Shown: positions 12,601 to 24,979, numbered from the stretch's first letter. The stretch is 64,000 bases of DNA from Sarcocystis neurona (GCA_000727475.1 KL647290.1:4990405-5054404), one strand, 5' to 3'. Program-made: numbers and translations. Notes: a model not told the origin generated them from the letters alone.

Positions 12601-15600
12601 GAAAAAGGACAACAAGCCAGACCTCAGTCCTGCACCACGGATCTCTTCATCTCTTGAAACACTGATTCCAGCTACGTCGGGTGTGGACGTTCGCAAAAGA
12701 GAACTGTTGGTGCCCGTCACGGCACGCACTTCATTTCCTGCTTGAGCCCCACCTGCTCCACTGGGTGTTGCAGCCGCAGACGACCCTCCTCCTGTTTCCC
12801 GGTCCCTTCCTGGCGACGCATCCACGCCTCCGAGGGCCGCTCTTGACGGTACAGGTACGTCTTCTGCCGCTGTCGGTCTTCTGTGTAATGCTGCTTCACG
12901 AGCGTCAACCGCTGGACTCGCTGCTACCGGCGACGTAGACGCCGACATTGTACGGCTTCCTGCTACTGCGGGATCTGATGTGCAGGCGTCCATCGACGAC
13001 AGCGTCCTCCGCAGCGGAAAGGAGATCCGCTCGAGAGCAGTCTCGTTCGACGCTGAGCGAGGGGTCACAACGGGCGCGGCCGCAGGAGACGCGAGAGAAT
13101 GCAGAGGCGACACGCTTGTGGAAGTTGCAGCGGTGACGCCCGCCGGGTTAACTGCTACAAAAAAGGCTGCTGGGGAGGCACGAGCAGCACGAGGGGCACG
13201 TCCACCGGCTGCAAAAGCAACAGCATCAGAGGAGGGAACAGCAGAAGAAGACGCGCTTGCCACAGGACTGACAGTACCAGCGGGAGACGAAACGGTACCG
13301 AAACTAGCGGGATTCAAAGTGGTTAGAAGATTCGCTCTTGCTCCAGGGGAGGAAGCACCAGTCGCAGCTGGGGACGCAACAGCAACAGCAGTACCGCGAG
13401 GGCTCGACGGAGCACAAGGCGGCGACGCACTCTCCGTCTGAACTCTCACGAAAAGCGGAGCATCAACGACGGTAGCACTTTCTGAAGAAGCGGCGCCAGT
13501 GGAAGCCGGAGGCAGCACGACACTGCTGCGCAGCGTGCGGGGACAACCCTGTGACGCACCAACGAGGGAAGGTGGGGATAGACCAGTAACAGGAGAGCGT
13601 GTGACAGCAGATGAAGCCGCAGGCGTCGTAGCTGCGGCGGGAAGTGGAAGAGTAGAGGACGGCGATACAGAAGTTGTGCTTGTGAGAACATCAGCACGAG
13701 AGACGCTAGGGCAGTCGGGAGGGCTTGCAGGGACACCTGGCAAATCTGTAGGGTGCAGGGGTATGAAAAGCGGAGCAGAAGACGAAGGAGCGGGGGACGA
13801 CGAGAGACTAAAATGTGAAATACGCTGAGCGTCCTTTTCTTCCCCTTTGTCGGTGAACATTTCAATTCCTTTGCCTCCTGTCGCTGCACCTGCAGCCCCA
13901 ATCGTACTCGTCGTCTGCTCACTTCCCAAGAAACCCGAAGAAGCCTCTCCTGCTGCTGCTGCTGCGAGTCGTGCCGCCGCCAAACTTGAAGGTGCTGTGA
14001 AGCCCTTCGCAGGTGTTGTACAGGCCATCGCTGCTGCTGATTCTGGTAAGGACGCTGCTCCTCCTCCTGCCGCTGTTGCCCCTGTTGCTGGTGCTGCTCT
14101 CGCGCCTGACGCAGGAGTTCCTCCTGGTGCTTCTCTTGCCGCCGTAGGCGTGCTGTTATCCGCAGAGACAGAAGAGTCGGCCCCTCGATGCTGTCGACCG
14201 GTAGAAGCGTCGTGCGACGCCGCAGCAGTTGGCGGTATAGCGTCTGCTGTTGAAGAGACTTTCAACGTTTGCTGCGCATTTGACGTTCTCTTCGTCGGTG
14301 TAGCTGTGGGGTGTGCTCCTGCGTCGTCTCTTCCCTCTAAGGCTTTCGTTGCTGCGGGCTTCCCGTGGTGCTGCTCTGGTTCTTCTGCGATCGGATGCAG
14401 TTCGAGTTTAAGGCCGCTCCCCCCGCCTTGGTCCCACCCCCAACCCTTGCTTCTCGTAACCACTGCTCCTGCTGTTGGTGCTCCTCCCGCATCTCCCCCT
14501 GCTGTAAGTTGTGCTGTTTCCATGAGTCCTGTCCCTGTGGCAGCGGCGGCTGTGCCTGCTGCCACTGCGGGCGCTCCTACCACTGCTGTTGCGGCTGCAG
14601 TTCCCGCGGCTGCTCCTGCTGTTGAGGTGCTGGCAGCGTCTGGGTGACTGGGGACGAATGACAATCCAGAACCTGGCAGGGCCAATCCAGGCGGCAAGAG
14701 AGAGGGGACTTCCTCAGCAGAATACATACCAGAGTGTCCCACTTCCATCTCAGGAACTTCTAGCCCAGCCGCCGCAGCCGCAGCACTTCTCGATTCTCGC
14801 GTCGCGGCGTCACCGCCAGCCGCTGGCAGCGCAGTCTCCGCGACCACCCCCTCAGTATATTTCGCAGCTCCAGAGGGTGCTGCATGTTTTGTTAGGCCGA
14901 AGTGCCGGAGCCACCGTCGTGGACTGAGGACTCCAACGCGTTTACTCCCTGGGGCTGCTGCTTCGGCTGTTTGATGGCCGGCTGCAGCGTCGGAAGCCGT
15001 CTCCTGCTGCAGCTGTTGCGGCAGTGGAGCGCCACCGAAGGGAAAGCCGAAACGCGTGCGTTGCGGCTGCCGTTCCTGCACAGCTGCGCCGCCGTCAAGT
15101 CGGCGGTCTGGTGTTCCTTCGGACATCAGCGGCCCCTCCACAGCAGCTCCGGAGATAGGCTGGCTTCGCTCTGTGCCCTTGTTGTATCGCACCGGGAGGA
15201 GATCTCCGCTCTGCGACCACGTGCGCAAAAGGGAATGATCAGCCCGTTCAAGCGTCGCCGAGACACCAGAAACAGGGTAGTACGCCGCGCTAGCCTCCGA
15301 GGGACAGCTTCCGCCCATGTTGCTGCCTACAGAGACGCGGCTGAGAAGGCGCTGGAGGCACACAGACACATCATCTGCAGCTGCCGGCTGTCGAGCAGAC
15401 ACCTCCTGCATACTGGGGGACCGGAGCAGTCCAAAGGTAGCGCTGACTTGACTATCGATGCAGTCGAGCTGTTCGAGGCCCGCGCGCAGCTTGGCTTTGA
15501 AGGCAGCGCGGTGTAGCGTGTCAGGACGTAGCGACACCAGCTCTGCACATAGCTGGTACGCCGTCATAGTGGTGCACAGCAGCGGCTCCGTGCGCAACAA

Positions 15601-18600
15601 AATATTGGCCAGCGCAGCGTCCGCGTCCAGTCGCACCGGCAGGGGGTCCCTCGCCAGCGTGTCGATGTGCCGGGCAAGAGTGATCACGTTCATGCAGTTG
15701 TGAATCAGCACTTCGCAGCAACGAGCAAAGAAGGGAAACAGAAACACAGCAGGACCAGGATACATCAAGTACGGCTCCGTGCTACTAGCTACAATAGACA
15801 CCCGCAGCTGCGTTTGGGACCCTATCGCCGTATACAACGGCTGGCAGCTGCTCTGCAGCGCATGCGACGCAGCCCTCAGGTCATCCAGAGAGTGGCCCTG
15901 GTCCTTCTCTCGCGCACCCACTGTCTGCGACTTCTGTGACACTGCGAAGCCACAGCAAGCACAAATCAACAGGAAGCAACGCGAAACCAGCAAAAACGAG
16001 AGTGGACCGTGCGTATCCCTGACGAACCGTAAGACAACACGCTGCAGCAGGACACACATGGAAGGGACGCAGATTACTAAAACGGACGACTGCACACGTT
16101 GAGGCGGTAAAAACGCTCCGCCCGCGCACGCGCATAAACACATCCGGCACGCTTGCAGGAGCACACGTATACAATCACGTGCGTGTACGGAAGTACACCG
16201 CGCAAACACAAGTACATACATATACAAGCACAAAACACCAGTGTAGTTGAGAATCCACACACATATAGAGCAAGAGATACACTGGGTAGATACACGTAGC
16301 CACAGGTGTACGTACGTGTGCATCCGTCTAGCCAGTTGCAAAAAACCCACCTGGACATCCGGAAAGTTACAACTCACAGATAGAAGCGACGGCAGCTGCA
16401 CTAAATGTGCGAGTGGAATACGGGCAGAGTTTCAAGCATTATGTCATTTCACGAAAAATATTTGGGATTGATTTCTGTCCCTGTTCCCTACCTTTACTAG
16501 CGCACTTCCGTGCACCGAGTGGCTCCCGCATCCGGCACTGTGTCTGCTGTTGCATCATAAACAACGACTGTAGATCGGTATCTATGCGTGAGCCTGTATA
16601 TCCCGATCCACTTGGCAAGTGCGTCCACTTCAACCTCCACACGCACCAGTAGGCTCCTCCTACCCGCTTCACAACTTGACTCGTATTCAGGCTGCAAGCT
16701 GCTACCTCCGCCATGTGAATTTCACGACGTTGCTGCTGCGGTGCTTACTTCTCAGGCGCAGAAACACTTCGGTAAATACGAAGCAGACAATCATGCATAC
16801 ACACATGTGCACATACATATATCTGAATGTGTAAATAAATATGCATACGTGTACGCAGGATGAACGTATGCAACAGCGTAAAACACGCACATGCATTTCC
16901 AAGCAGAACGGTGAGTGTCGTTTCCGCTTGAGTTACAAAGTGGAGGAGGTGCGCGGTGACATGGATGCCGAGGTGGGGGCGTTTCTGGTGCGCAGCGTCG
17001 TGAACCTAGAAAGTGTTTCTACTGCGTGTACGACAGCGGGAGAGTTTTGGCTCACTTCCTGTGGTTAGTGTCCGCAGATGTACAAACGCACAGACACACG
17101 CCGTACGTCGCTGTTAAACAGAGCTGCGGCTTAAGCGGGAGCTGTTTGTATTAAGTACGCGTGCACGCTCACGGTAAAGAGGCCCGACTAGAACGAAAGA
17201 TTGCCGGAAGAATTAATACATATGTCTACAACTACGCGTGTACACATGAGGAGGGGACGAACTCTCCGGCAGCACACGGCATGCTCATCGATCTACACAC
17301 AAGTATGAAACCTCATTGATGAGGGCCGATTTTCACATGCACACAGAATAGGCGGACAGGTCAGTAGCGGTCAACATAAATCTTAACCCACGCCTCGGAC
17401 GTCTACGGTGTCCGAAGAGCCAAGTGAAACGTTGATGCTCTATCTGTGTATACTTTGTCACAGGAAGCAGGCAATTTCTGACAGAGCTCTGCACGGTAAC
17501 CGCGCAGGTAAAACGGCGTAACGGTACCCGTGTCGGGCACCGTTATACCACACAGCAGTCTTCTCGGCGATGCGGTGAATATCGTAGGTACGTACAGTAA
17601 AGAATGGCACACAGCTAGGTGTGTCGAGTCAGGGAATGTCATGTTACTGCGTGTGAGTAACCCGTGGTATCCTGAGCGCAGAACCCAAGTATTCTGCACC
17701 AAAATCCCGCTACAGAGTTCTACAGATCCCTTCGTCAAGATCTGAGCACGTGTACACTCCTGCATACGTACAGGTACGGCTGACACCACACGTAGGTCTC
17801 CGAGGTACGCGGTTGGGGCCTACGTTGTATATAAGATTTCCCCGAAATCCGCCCTCAGTGCACAAAGGATTTCATAAATCAACAAGGGAGTCACAAAAAC
17901 GTCAACTGCTACAGCATTATGTTACCTTGTGTACCTCTTCATAACTTAAACTGCACCGTCACCTACGTCTACAAAGGTGTTTACATGTACACGTACGTGT
18001 GGGTGGTGCTTGGATAGACACGTCAAAGGGCGCCTTTTTCTACATCTTGGTTGCCCTTATGCAATGACTCAGTCCATGTGTGTTTTTTTTTAAAAACAGG
18101 CTCACATAAAACGTGTCGGAGCTGCACGAACGACTCAGAAATATCATTAATGGCCGCAGCGACGTCTCCCATGATGCCGCTCAACTTCATGCGTACAATG
18201 TGTCTCTGGCTGCTCCAGGGGGGCAACACCACCTGCAGAAGAAATAGAGCCCAGCCGAGCAGGGAAGTCAGCAGCACGCCAGTGTTCATTTCCATCACAT
18301 ACTGCAGGCCCGTCTTCAGGTCCGTGTCGAAGGCGCGATATTGCTGCGATAAAATCACCGACGCCGTCGTATATGGGATGTACAAGTAGGCGAAGCTGGT
18401 GAGGCTGTGCGTGTTGACGTCGGTGTCGAAGGGAGGAACCTTATATATCAGAGGAAGCCGCATTACTGAGAGCCACGAAACAATGAGGAGAAAGAGGAGA
18501 AGGCACAGCATGCGGCCTAAGGCGGCTCCGAAGCCCAGCACCGGAAACAGCAGGAAGGTTAGCAAGGCAATGCACGCAAGGGTGAAGACCCACACCCAAA

Positions 18601-20251
18601 GACCAGATATAACAGCTCCAGATTGTTCCGGAAGCACCGTCGACGCCAAGGAATACGTGTTGATGCACCAGTCCTGCCCTAAGATGCCTCCTATTCCCGG
18701 CAGCGACTTAGAGACTGAAAGATGCAGCGCCAGCGTCGTGATTGCACCAATTCGTATACCTCGGTTCAACCGCGGCCACCAAGTTTTCCTCAGGTTCGCA
18801 ACGCAGCGTTCCCAGCACCCCTGCAGCGAACTACTCCCTTTCCGTCCACGCTGCTGCGCCCCGTTGCAAGGAAACATGCTACCGTTATTGCCGCCTTTCG
18901 CTCGGGAGCCTCCTGCACGTGCTACCTCCATGTCGTGGCTGTGGAGAGGTGTGGCTCTGGGAATGCTGTCTTCCCTGACCGGGGTCGTCCAGCTGTCGCT
19001 GTCGTCGTCACTCGCACGCTCCTCTCTTCCACTGCTGCTCCTCCTTCTTAGCCGTCTCATTCTCACTCTGCTGCCAGAGCTGTCGTCCGCTTCCATGTTG
19101 CTGATGCGGCTCACGGAGGTCCTTTGCCTGCTCCAGACCCCAGTCGACGCACTGCGGTGCCCAGACCCACAAACTGCAGCACGTGGAACGGCGAGGCCAG
19201 ACGCTGGTGCGACAGCACACGTAGATGCAAGTGCGGTCGGTGACGTCGGGGGTTTTACTGACATAACGGCGTCTACAGAACCGCCCGCAGCCAACGGTTG
19301 TCGCGCCATCCGCGAAGCATCGCTTGCCTCCTTTGCTGTCGAAGTCCAGACTGACGAGACGGCGAAGGCAGCAGAGGCACCGCGCGACTCTGCGGCAGCT
19401 GCTGAACGGGGTGCAGAACAGCTTGCACCGGTTGCAGGCCAGTGACAGATTTCTCCTGAGCGGCAGTCACCCACGCCAAGTTGAGCGGGTGGAGCCCCCG
19501 ACGCCTTCGCTGCTGCAGCACCCATGCCGCGACTTTGAGAAGCCCGAGGCGTTGCTGCTGCTGCAGTGCTACCCACGAACGACTCGCGACCACGCGAAGT
19601 GACCTCATAGTGAGATGGTGAAGCCGCCTTGGTCACATAGGACGGCGCCGTCGGGTTTCGCACAACGGAGAAAGCCGGCGGCGGATAGCCGTGCTCAGGC
19701 ATAGTAAAGTACTGCACAGCCCAGGAGGCAGAACTGTTGCTACTGCGGCCAGCAGCGGCTGCTGCAACACGGTTTGTCTGTCCGCCACAGCAGTCAGGAC
19801 ACCTGTGACGGGGGATCGTCACAGCAGCAGCGGCAGCGTGTGGCACCCCCCGTACAAGGGAAATGGCACTGCTGCTGCGGCTCCTGCCCTCTGCGTCGAC
19901 AGCCTCTTCCAGGCCCTCCTCGCCCCCAAGAAGCAGCAGCAGCAACCCACTGCTGCGCGCTCCTTCATTGGTGTCGCCCTCATCCCTTCTGCAGGAGTCG
20001 TCTATGACACCGTTGCTGTCACCTTGCGTGTCGTGCCACCCGCTGTCTCCTCGAACGTGGCCGGTGCCGTCTGCACTCTCCCTGAAGCTTTCTTCACGTC
20101 GCCTGATGCCGCGGCCATTTCTGGCCTTGCTGCGCCCATGTTTCCCATTGCAGCTGTCTTCTAGCGCAAAGCATACCGTGGACACATCGGCGTCAGATGG
20201 ACGGCGGTAACTCGTGAAATGTCCTCTCCGCAGCAGCCTGGTGCCACGCAT
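202..20251 (-). CDS. Giant FUSC/ALMT-like membrane transporter (gene A, 8 exons)
   Basis: Proposed exons, 5' to 3': 20251-18106, 15941-10905, 9630-9403, 8277-7954, 6984-6558, 3654-3320, 1748-1576, 696-202. All seven intron phases match and the sum is 9,165 nt, giving about 3,054 residues. Layout: low-complexity N-terminus (1-500), first hydrophobic half (about 500-700), helical cytosolic part (about 716-920), disordered Ala/Ser/Pro/Thr-rich insert (about 920-2,340), second hydrophobic half (about 2,395-2,620) and helical C-terminus. The pattern of hydrophobic half, cytosolic linker and second hydrophobic half, with Arg-rich GTLLGG and NVVGIG-type helices, resembles the fusaric-acid-resistance/aromatic acid exporter and aluminium-activated malate transporter superfamily. 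Known relatives move organic anions across membranes; the substrate here is unknown. The start is the first ATG of the first exon. A good acceptor directly upstream at 20267 leaves room for another 5' exon. The size is several times that of usual relatives. Confidence 0.75.
3257..3289. repeat. AT/AG dinucleotide microsatellite
   Basis: An AT run is followed directly by an AG run. It lies just inside the intron after gene A exon 6 (donor at 3319). Confidence 0.95.
6558..9630 (-). CDS. Gene A exons 3-5: second membrane half
   Basis: There are three exons, 9630-9403, 8277-7954 and 6984-6558, with phases 1/1, 1/1 and 1/2. Exon 3 gives two hydrophobic helices around MMMLSLAMIFIQLFFGLRN and MKLVFGLGVLFGCCLFYG. 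Exon 4 carries KGLKRAVGTLLGGLAVELAL and several further helices, matching the conserved Arg..GTLLG helix of the FUSC/ALMT superfamily. Exon 5 starts with LRDTVVRSRICGNVVGIGFS, the equivalent of the last membrane helix, and ends in a polar tail. The donors include GTAAGT at 7953 and GTAAGA at 6557. The acceptor before 8277 has a weak pyrimidine tract and could shift by a few codons. Confidence 0.8.
10037..10059. repeat. AT microsatellite with TG flank
   Basis: The TG-rich sequence runs into a TA run. It lies in the gene A intron between exons 2 and 3. Confidence 0.85.
10514..10617. repeat. Imperfect 52-bp tandem duplication
   Basis: Two copies begin GCTTCACGA at 10514 and 10566 and share CCACCTA.AGGGCTTT and TCTCTT cores. 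It lies in the intron after gene A exon 2, about 290 bases from the donor. Confidence 0.75.
10905..15941 (-). CDS. Gene A exon 2: cytosolic helices plus giant disordered insert
   Basis: The acceptor is a long pyrimidine tract ending TTCGCAG before 15941 and the donor is GGGAAG/GTATAA after 10905; both are phase 1. The first 200 residues are helical and include an STEP.LMYPGPAVFLFPF segment that sits where FUSC/ALMT proteins carry their EP-containing cytosolic linker. About 1,400 residues of Ala/Ser/Thr/Pro/Gly-rich sequence follow with no fold I recognise. The last 50 residues become helical again (ELRQELRISKLIVSLYRICA) just before the second membrane half. The frame stays open for more than 5 kb, which by itself argues for coding. 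Antisense open frames across this exon are composition shadows. Confidence 0.8.
18106..20251 (-). CDS. Gene A exon 1: low-complexity N-terminus and first membrane half
   Basis: The open frame runs from a TTG at 20266 beside an acceptor-like TAG; the first ATG is at 20251. The first 500 residues are Ser-, Arg-, Ala- and Gly-rich with no recognisable domain. From about residue 500 come an amphipathic helix (GIRIGAITTLALHLSVSKSL) and several strongly hydrophobic stretches, notably near GLWVWVFTLACIALLTFLLF and TGVLLTSLLGWALFLLQVVL. A charged helix with AAINDISESFVQLRHVL closes the exon, as expected just after the first half of a FUSC-type domain. The donor is TTTAT/GTGAGC after 18106, phase 1. 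Confidence 0.8.
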
Positions 20252-20266
20252 GCTGGTGAAGCGCAA

Positions 20267-23142
20267 CTACACAGGAAACAGCGAGAGGCCAGGAAAAAGC
20301 GGCAACGAAATGCTTGCCGGCTCTCTGCTGGGCCTCGGACGCCTCTACTACGGCATCCGTGCATTCTCAGGGAAAAAGGAAAGGATCATTTGCCCCTGAC
20401 GGGATAGTACACTACGAGGAGGTGAAGGAGGGAGAGGGTACTCAGAGGAAAACGCGGTCTTGTGGAACGGATGCAGGAGGAAACGCGAGCAATTTGTACG
20501 AGGGGACACGACCAAGGAGAATATGTAAAATGTTGGGGTTAAGCTTGAGTAAAGGAAGACTAGACGTGCACACATACGTATGCATCGGATGGTATATCTT
20601 TACAAGTTCATGAAGCTTCTAAGAACAAAGCCGCTTTTCTATCGTTGAATGAGTAACAGAATGATTTACATGTTCAAAGGGTACTTAGGCGTGGGTCCAC
20701 AGAAAGGACGAACACTAAGTAGTGTAACTCTCTTCTGTGGTAGTCTTATTCCCGTCGTCACCGCGATAAGACAAGCACGCGCGCGAGTGCACCGCTGGAG
20801 ATTGAGGCTGCGGCGCCGAAATCGTCTTCCTCGTCGCTGCTGTTGTTGCAGCGTGGTGCAAGTGTGAGAGGGCAGTATAAACGACAAAGTGAAAGCCAGT
20901 GCAGGAGAGAGGTCCAGCAGAGACAGCGGGTAAATGACGAGCCAACAGGCTTTCGTCAGAAGCACAAATCACAAGTGAACATAAAGGGGATGGGTGAACA
21001 GCGCTGGGCAACAGGAGGCGGATTTGATGAAAAAGGTGGAGAAAACCCTTAGAGAGAGAGCACATAAAAAGAAGCAGGAAAGCTGCATCCGGGAGAGCCC
21101 CAACACGACTCGCTACCGCACGAGACGAGCTCCTCACAGTCGTGAAATTAACTCCACAAAAATGAGCCCTGCATAAGCACGACTATATACTGCTCCTTCT
21201 TCTGCTGTCAGTGTTGCAGCGTTGCACCTGACGACTACTTGCCGCTGCCGCTGCCGACTTAATGCTGCTACAGGTGCAACAGGTGTGGTGAAACCGCAGA
21301 CCCCCGCGAAGCAAAGGACACCCGTCTACCTCGTACGCACGGACAATGCGCTACACCGTACTTTCCTGTCCTGCACACGTGTAGTGGCTTCTGTGGATGT
21401 CCTTGTAACAAATTAGGAGACGACGCGTGTTGCCCTGGAATACAAAGCTGTCCTGCGGCTAGCCAGTTTCCATACACTCGCCGTACACACAAGTTGCGTT
21501 CTGGGCCGGGAGACAGGAAGACCCATATTCGCAGCAGAACTGCAAAGGGTCCTCGAAGAAAACGCATCAATGCACCGGCGGCAACGACTTCCACATGTCG
21601 GGATTTCGGGGCGAGCAATCGCACTTTGGAGATTGCGTTCAATAAACTGCAGAACTGCCGATACGGTAGTGCCTCTACTTAGAGGCAGAACTCCTAATGT
21701 ACAGAGCCTCTACGAGGACGCGGCGCGCTCACGCATGACGTAGTGCACCAGACAGTGAGCCCCTCAACGCTAGAAGACAACTCATTTGTCTGCCTTAAAG
21801 GCGAGAACGTACATCGCATGATGGCCTTCCTGTGTAACAGCGAAAACGGCGCGTCCGATACACTGACGTCGGTGAGGGGGAGGAGGAGGAGGAGAGTGGC
21901 GGAATGATAAATCTCACACACCAGGACCGATAGGTCGCAACCGCTGTCATGCAGAATGACCGCAAAGCGAACAGAGTCTTCGGAGCAGGTGCTGGTTTAA
22001 GCACTCCAAGGAAGGGAAATACTTGTGTGACTTTTCAAGATCTCTTCAAGTGCAGCTCTGCTGGTTTCCGTGATTCGAAGGAAGTTCCACGGCAGGCAAG
22101 CGGAAGAACGGAGAAGGTCGAGAAGAAGGAAGGAAAGTGTGCTCTCAGTGGGTTGCAGGCGCTGTGCCAATACCTGCCGTTGGTAACACAAACCTCTTAT
22201 ATATTTAGATGTGGACGAACTGCCGTAGAGGTGTCCTGCTTTGGTAAATCGGGGGTGCAAGCAGCGGGATAAGAAAATGAAGACGATTCCGCTGGAAGGA
22301 CGTCTATGAGTGTGATGGTCAGCCCTATTTGTCTTGTGGAACATGACAACGTGTGTCGTTAAGATTCCACGGACGGGTCCACACGGCAGCAGGAAACATG
22401 CACCCATTTGTGTCTTATAAATCATTTGTAGCATACCACGCTGAGTACAGGCACACGTGACTTGCCTGTCGTATGCTACGCGCTCTACACGCACAAACAA
22501 GAGTGGAATCACTGTGTTTGTGCCTGTAAATGGTATATTTTGTTTCTCGGAGGAGAGGAAATATAAAGACATGGCATTATACAATCTTCCCTGTGCGCAG
22601 CGCCCTACACATTTTATGGGACTTGAACAGTTGCCACGCCATAAAGCAGACTATGTTTAGAGGATTCGGGAATGCCTGTGGTGCACCATAGAACCGCTAG
22701 GTAACTGTGGCGACGTAAACAGTTTGTAAATATCCCAGGCAGACACTGACATAATATGAGGAAGTAATTTTTGGGATGTGGCTGGTTGTTCGCGGAGAGG
22801 TCTCTCTGTGTGCGCCCCGTGTTTACGCCACATTCCTTCAGATATTGACAGGCGCAACGTCGTCCACAAGCGGGTTTCTGAATATGCGAAGCAGAGGAAA
22901 GCGGAAGCGAGAGGCGGTCGTCCACTGCATAGAAGAGTCCGCTCAGTATGTGTAGGAGAGAGCCGTCGGCTACACGGAGAGAAGAAAGGACATGACGGCA
23001 CTAACGTACAGTAGCTCAAGAGCAAAGATCGGCTACGTGAACGTAGAACCACTGCAGACGACGGAAGGGCCGACTTGGCGCGGCAGAACTGGCTACGGGG
23101 GAAACGGAAGTCACCGATTGCGTCCGCGGGAGCCCACGAGAC
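20267..23142. other. Gap between divergent genes A and F; no supported gene
   Basis: About 2.9 kb between the start of A (minus) and the start of F (plus). It holds several modest open frames, including minus-strand ones around 21997-22584 and 20715-21137. None shows the exon-like composition, paired splice sites and phase continuity seen in the neighbours. It may hold 5' untranslated exons or an extra 5' coding exon of gene A, since a good acceptor (pyrimidine tract then TAG) ends at 20267. The two genes are head to head, so promoter elements for both are expected here, but I recognise no motif. Confidence 0.35.
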
Positions 23143-24979
23143 ATGGATCCCAAGAAGAAAACTCACTGCTCACAGGCGCGGCAGGCTGTTTTCCTGCATC
23201 CACCGTCGATGAAGCAGTGGCTCAAAAAGGACCTGCAAGAAACTGAAGCCGCTTTGGTCGCCAGCCGAACTCAACCCGCCTCCCGTATCCCTCCTTACAC
23301 ATGTGTGACAAAGAGACGGGAACTCACGGCAGCAGCTAGCCGCACAACCCAGAGGTGACTTTGACAAAGGGGTTCGCTCTATTTTGGGCACAGCGCAACT
23401 GAAAAGGGAATGAAGAGGACGGAAAATGCACGACAAAAACGTAAACGCCGGAGGGAAGTGTGAGAGTCTGCGGGAACAGGCCGCCGATCCCCATCGAATC
23501 GCTTCCACGTGCGTGTAACACGCATGCTCCGCTCGTTGCTTAAACACCAGTTGCCCGTCTGCAGAGGCGAACGTGTACTAATCCACCAAATAAGAAATCC
23601 ACGAACTAGGTCTACGGTTACTTGCGGAGAGTGCCTTGCTATCTGAGGTAAATGTTTGATTTGGTGTGCAGCGAATCCATCGGCACTACTCCAGCGCACC
23701 CCGTGACCGACAATAAAAATACGCGATATACAATCTTGCTAAAGCAAACGGAAACATGATATCGTAAATAAGCTATCCTCGTATACACTGAAGGGAAAAA
23801 AGTAGTTCTACGCAGAGGAGCCTCCTCTAACGAAAGTGAAGCAATGGACAGACACGAAAATACCCACGATACGTATGTAAGCTTCCGCTAGTGTTCCCGT
23901 CTTCACTTGCACGTGACTGCACAGCTGCACGCAAACGTCTTCCTACAGGCAATCACACACGTAAGCCGCTGTCCTCTTCTTAAGGAGCTCTGCACGTACG
24001 AGCGCACGCATGTGTTTGAAATTTTGGGCGTAGAGGTCCCCACATACGAGTGCACGGGTGCGCAATGTGACGCGAGCGTTTTGTTGTGTGTGTGTGTGTG
24101 TGTGTGTGTGTAAACCTTTCTCTTAAAATATATTCTGTGCATTGTCCTTGTCCACCCCACACTCGGTCGCACGTACCTACCTAAACAGATGGGTGATAGT
24201 TCCCGAGCATTTCTGTGTATGCACAACTCCGTATACGCAGGCTGCAAGCGTGTATACTTCTGATTCCATACGTTATTTTGGACACGTGGTAGTGCAGACG
24301 CCTGTGCGTCCTTGCCTGTGTGGCTAGGCCAGCTACTCCGCCTACAAAGCATTACTTTTTCGTAAGACTCCTAGGCGCGTACACCATTTATTAAGAAAAA
24401 ACAAGTAGTTCGTCAGACAAAGCCGTGCGTGCGCATGCGTGTATATATGAGTGCTGGTAGGTGTATTGATGTGTTCACGTGTATGTCTCTTGTGTAAGGT
24501 TCACTTCTATGACAAGATATTTATATTTAGGCATATGGAGGCTCATGATTCCCGTGGACGACGAGATGCCTACGCCAAACTTTCGTACGTCTAGAGACGC
24601 AGGCAGGTGTGCACAATAGTGTGTCCCAAGAATGTGAAGGGCGAATTCTCATGACGAATAAGCTTCTCCTGTTCCTACTGCATAGAGCGACCTCTTGCGG
24701 TGTACGAAGCCTTCCAGTCTATGCAACTCCCTGACCGTGACCGCAGGAGCAAAGAAGCTTGCAGTGAGAGCGCCGCTTGCCTTCCACGAAACACGAAAAA
24801 TTGCACGTTACAAGTTCACTTTGTGCCATGTAAAACACACTGCGAAGAACTGTAGTTCTGATTTTGTATTTTGCAGACAATTTATAATTCCCCGTGAAAG
24901 CCGGCTGGAACTGTACCTCTCGTTTCCGGCTGCATCACAAGACCGTGATGTACGCCAACACTGGCGTAAATATAAGTAA
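23143..24979 (+). CDS. Small, very basic protein of unknown function (gene F, spliced)
   Basis: The ATG at 23143 has a favourable context (GAGACATGG). The first exon begins MDPKKKTHCSQARQAVFLHP and contains a charged helix around MKQWLKKDLQETEAALVASR. A donor CAGAG/GTGACT after 23354 (phase 2) fits an acceptor before 23394 that continues into a Lys/Arg cluster (ARQKRKRRRE); this gives a 39-base intron, which is short and makes the junction uncertain. The last exon starts after an acceptor at about 24749 and reads AKKLAVRAPLAFHETRKIAR to a TAA at 24977-24979. Middle exons between 23.46 and 24.75 kb are unresolved, and a TG repeat lies there. The basic charge would suit a nucleic-acid- or ribosome-associated protein, but this is only a guess. 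It converges on gene B with about 77 bases between stops. Confidence 0.45.
24085..24111. repeat. TG microsatellite
   Basis: A run of TG dinucleotides lies within the presumed long intron of gene F. Confidence 0.95.

Noticed and set aside
13847..14647. Plus-strand Ala/Val-rich open frame of 266 codons
   Set aside because: It is a mirror of the Ala/Gly-coding GC-rich repeats in gene A exon 2.
15942..16401. Upstream extension of the open frame of gene A exon 2
   Set aside because: The extra residues are intron-like (Cys/Val/Thr from TG-rich DNA), and a strong acceptor at 15942 restores phase with exon 1.
16439..16714. Minus-strand stretch with two coding-like frames and a good donor
   Set aside because: It could be an extra gene A exon, but exon 1 joins exon 2 directly in phase, and inclusion could not be made consistent.
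18399..19445. Plus-strand open frame of 348 codons
   Set aside because: It is exactly antisense to gene A exon 1, which has the membrane helices and fits the splice chain.
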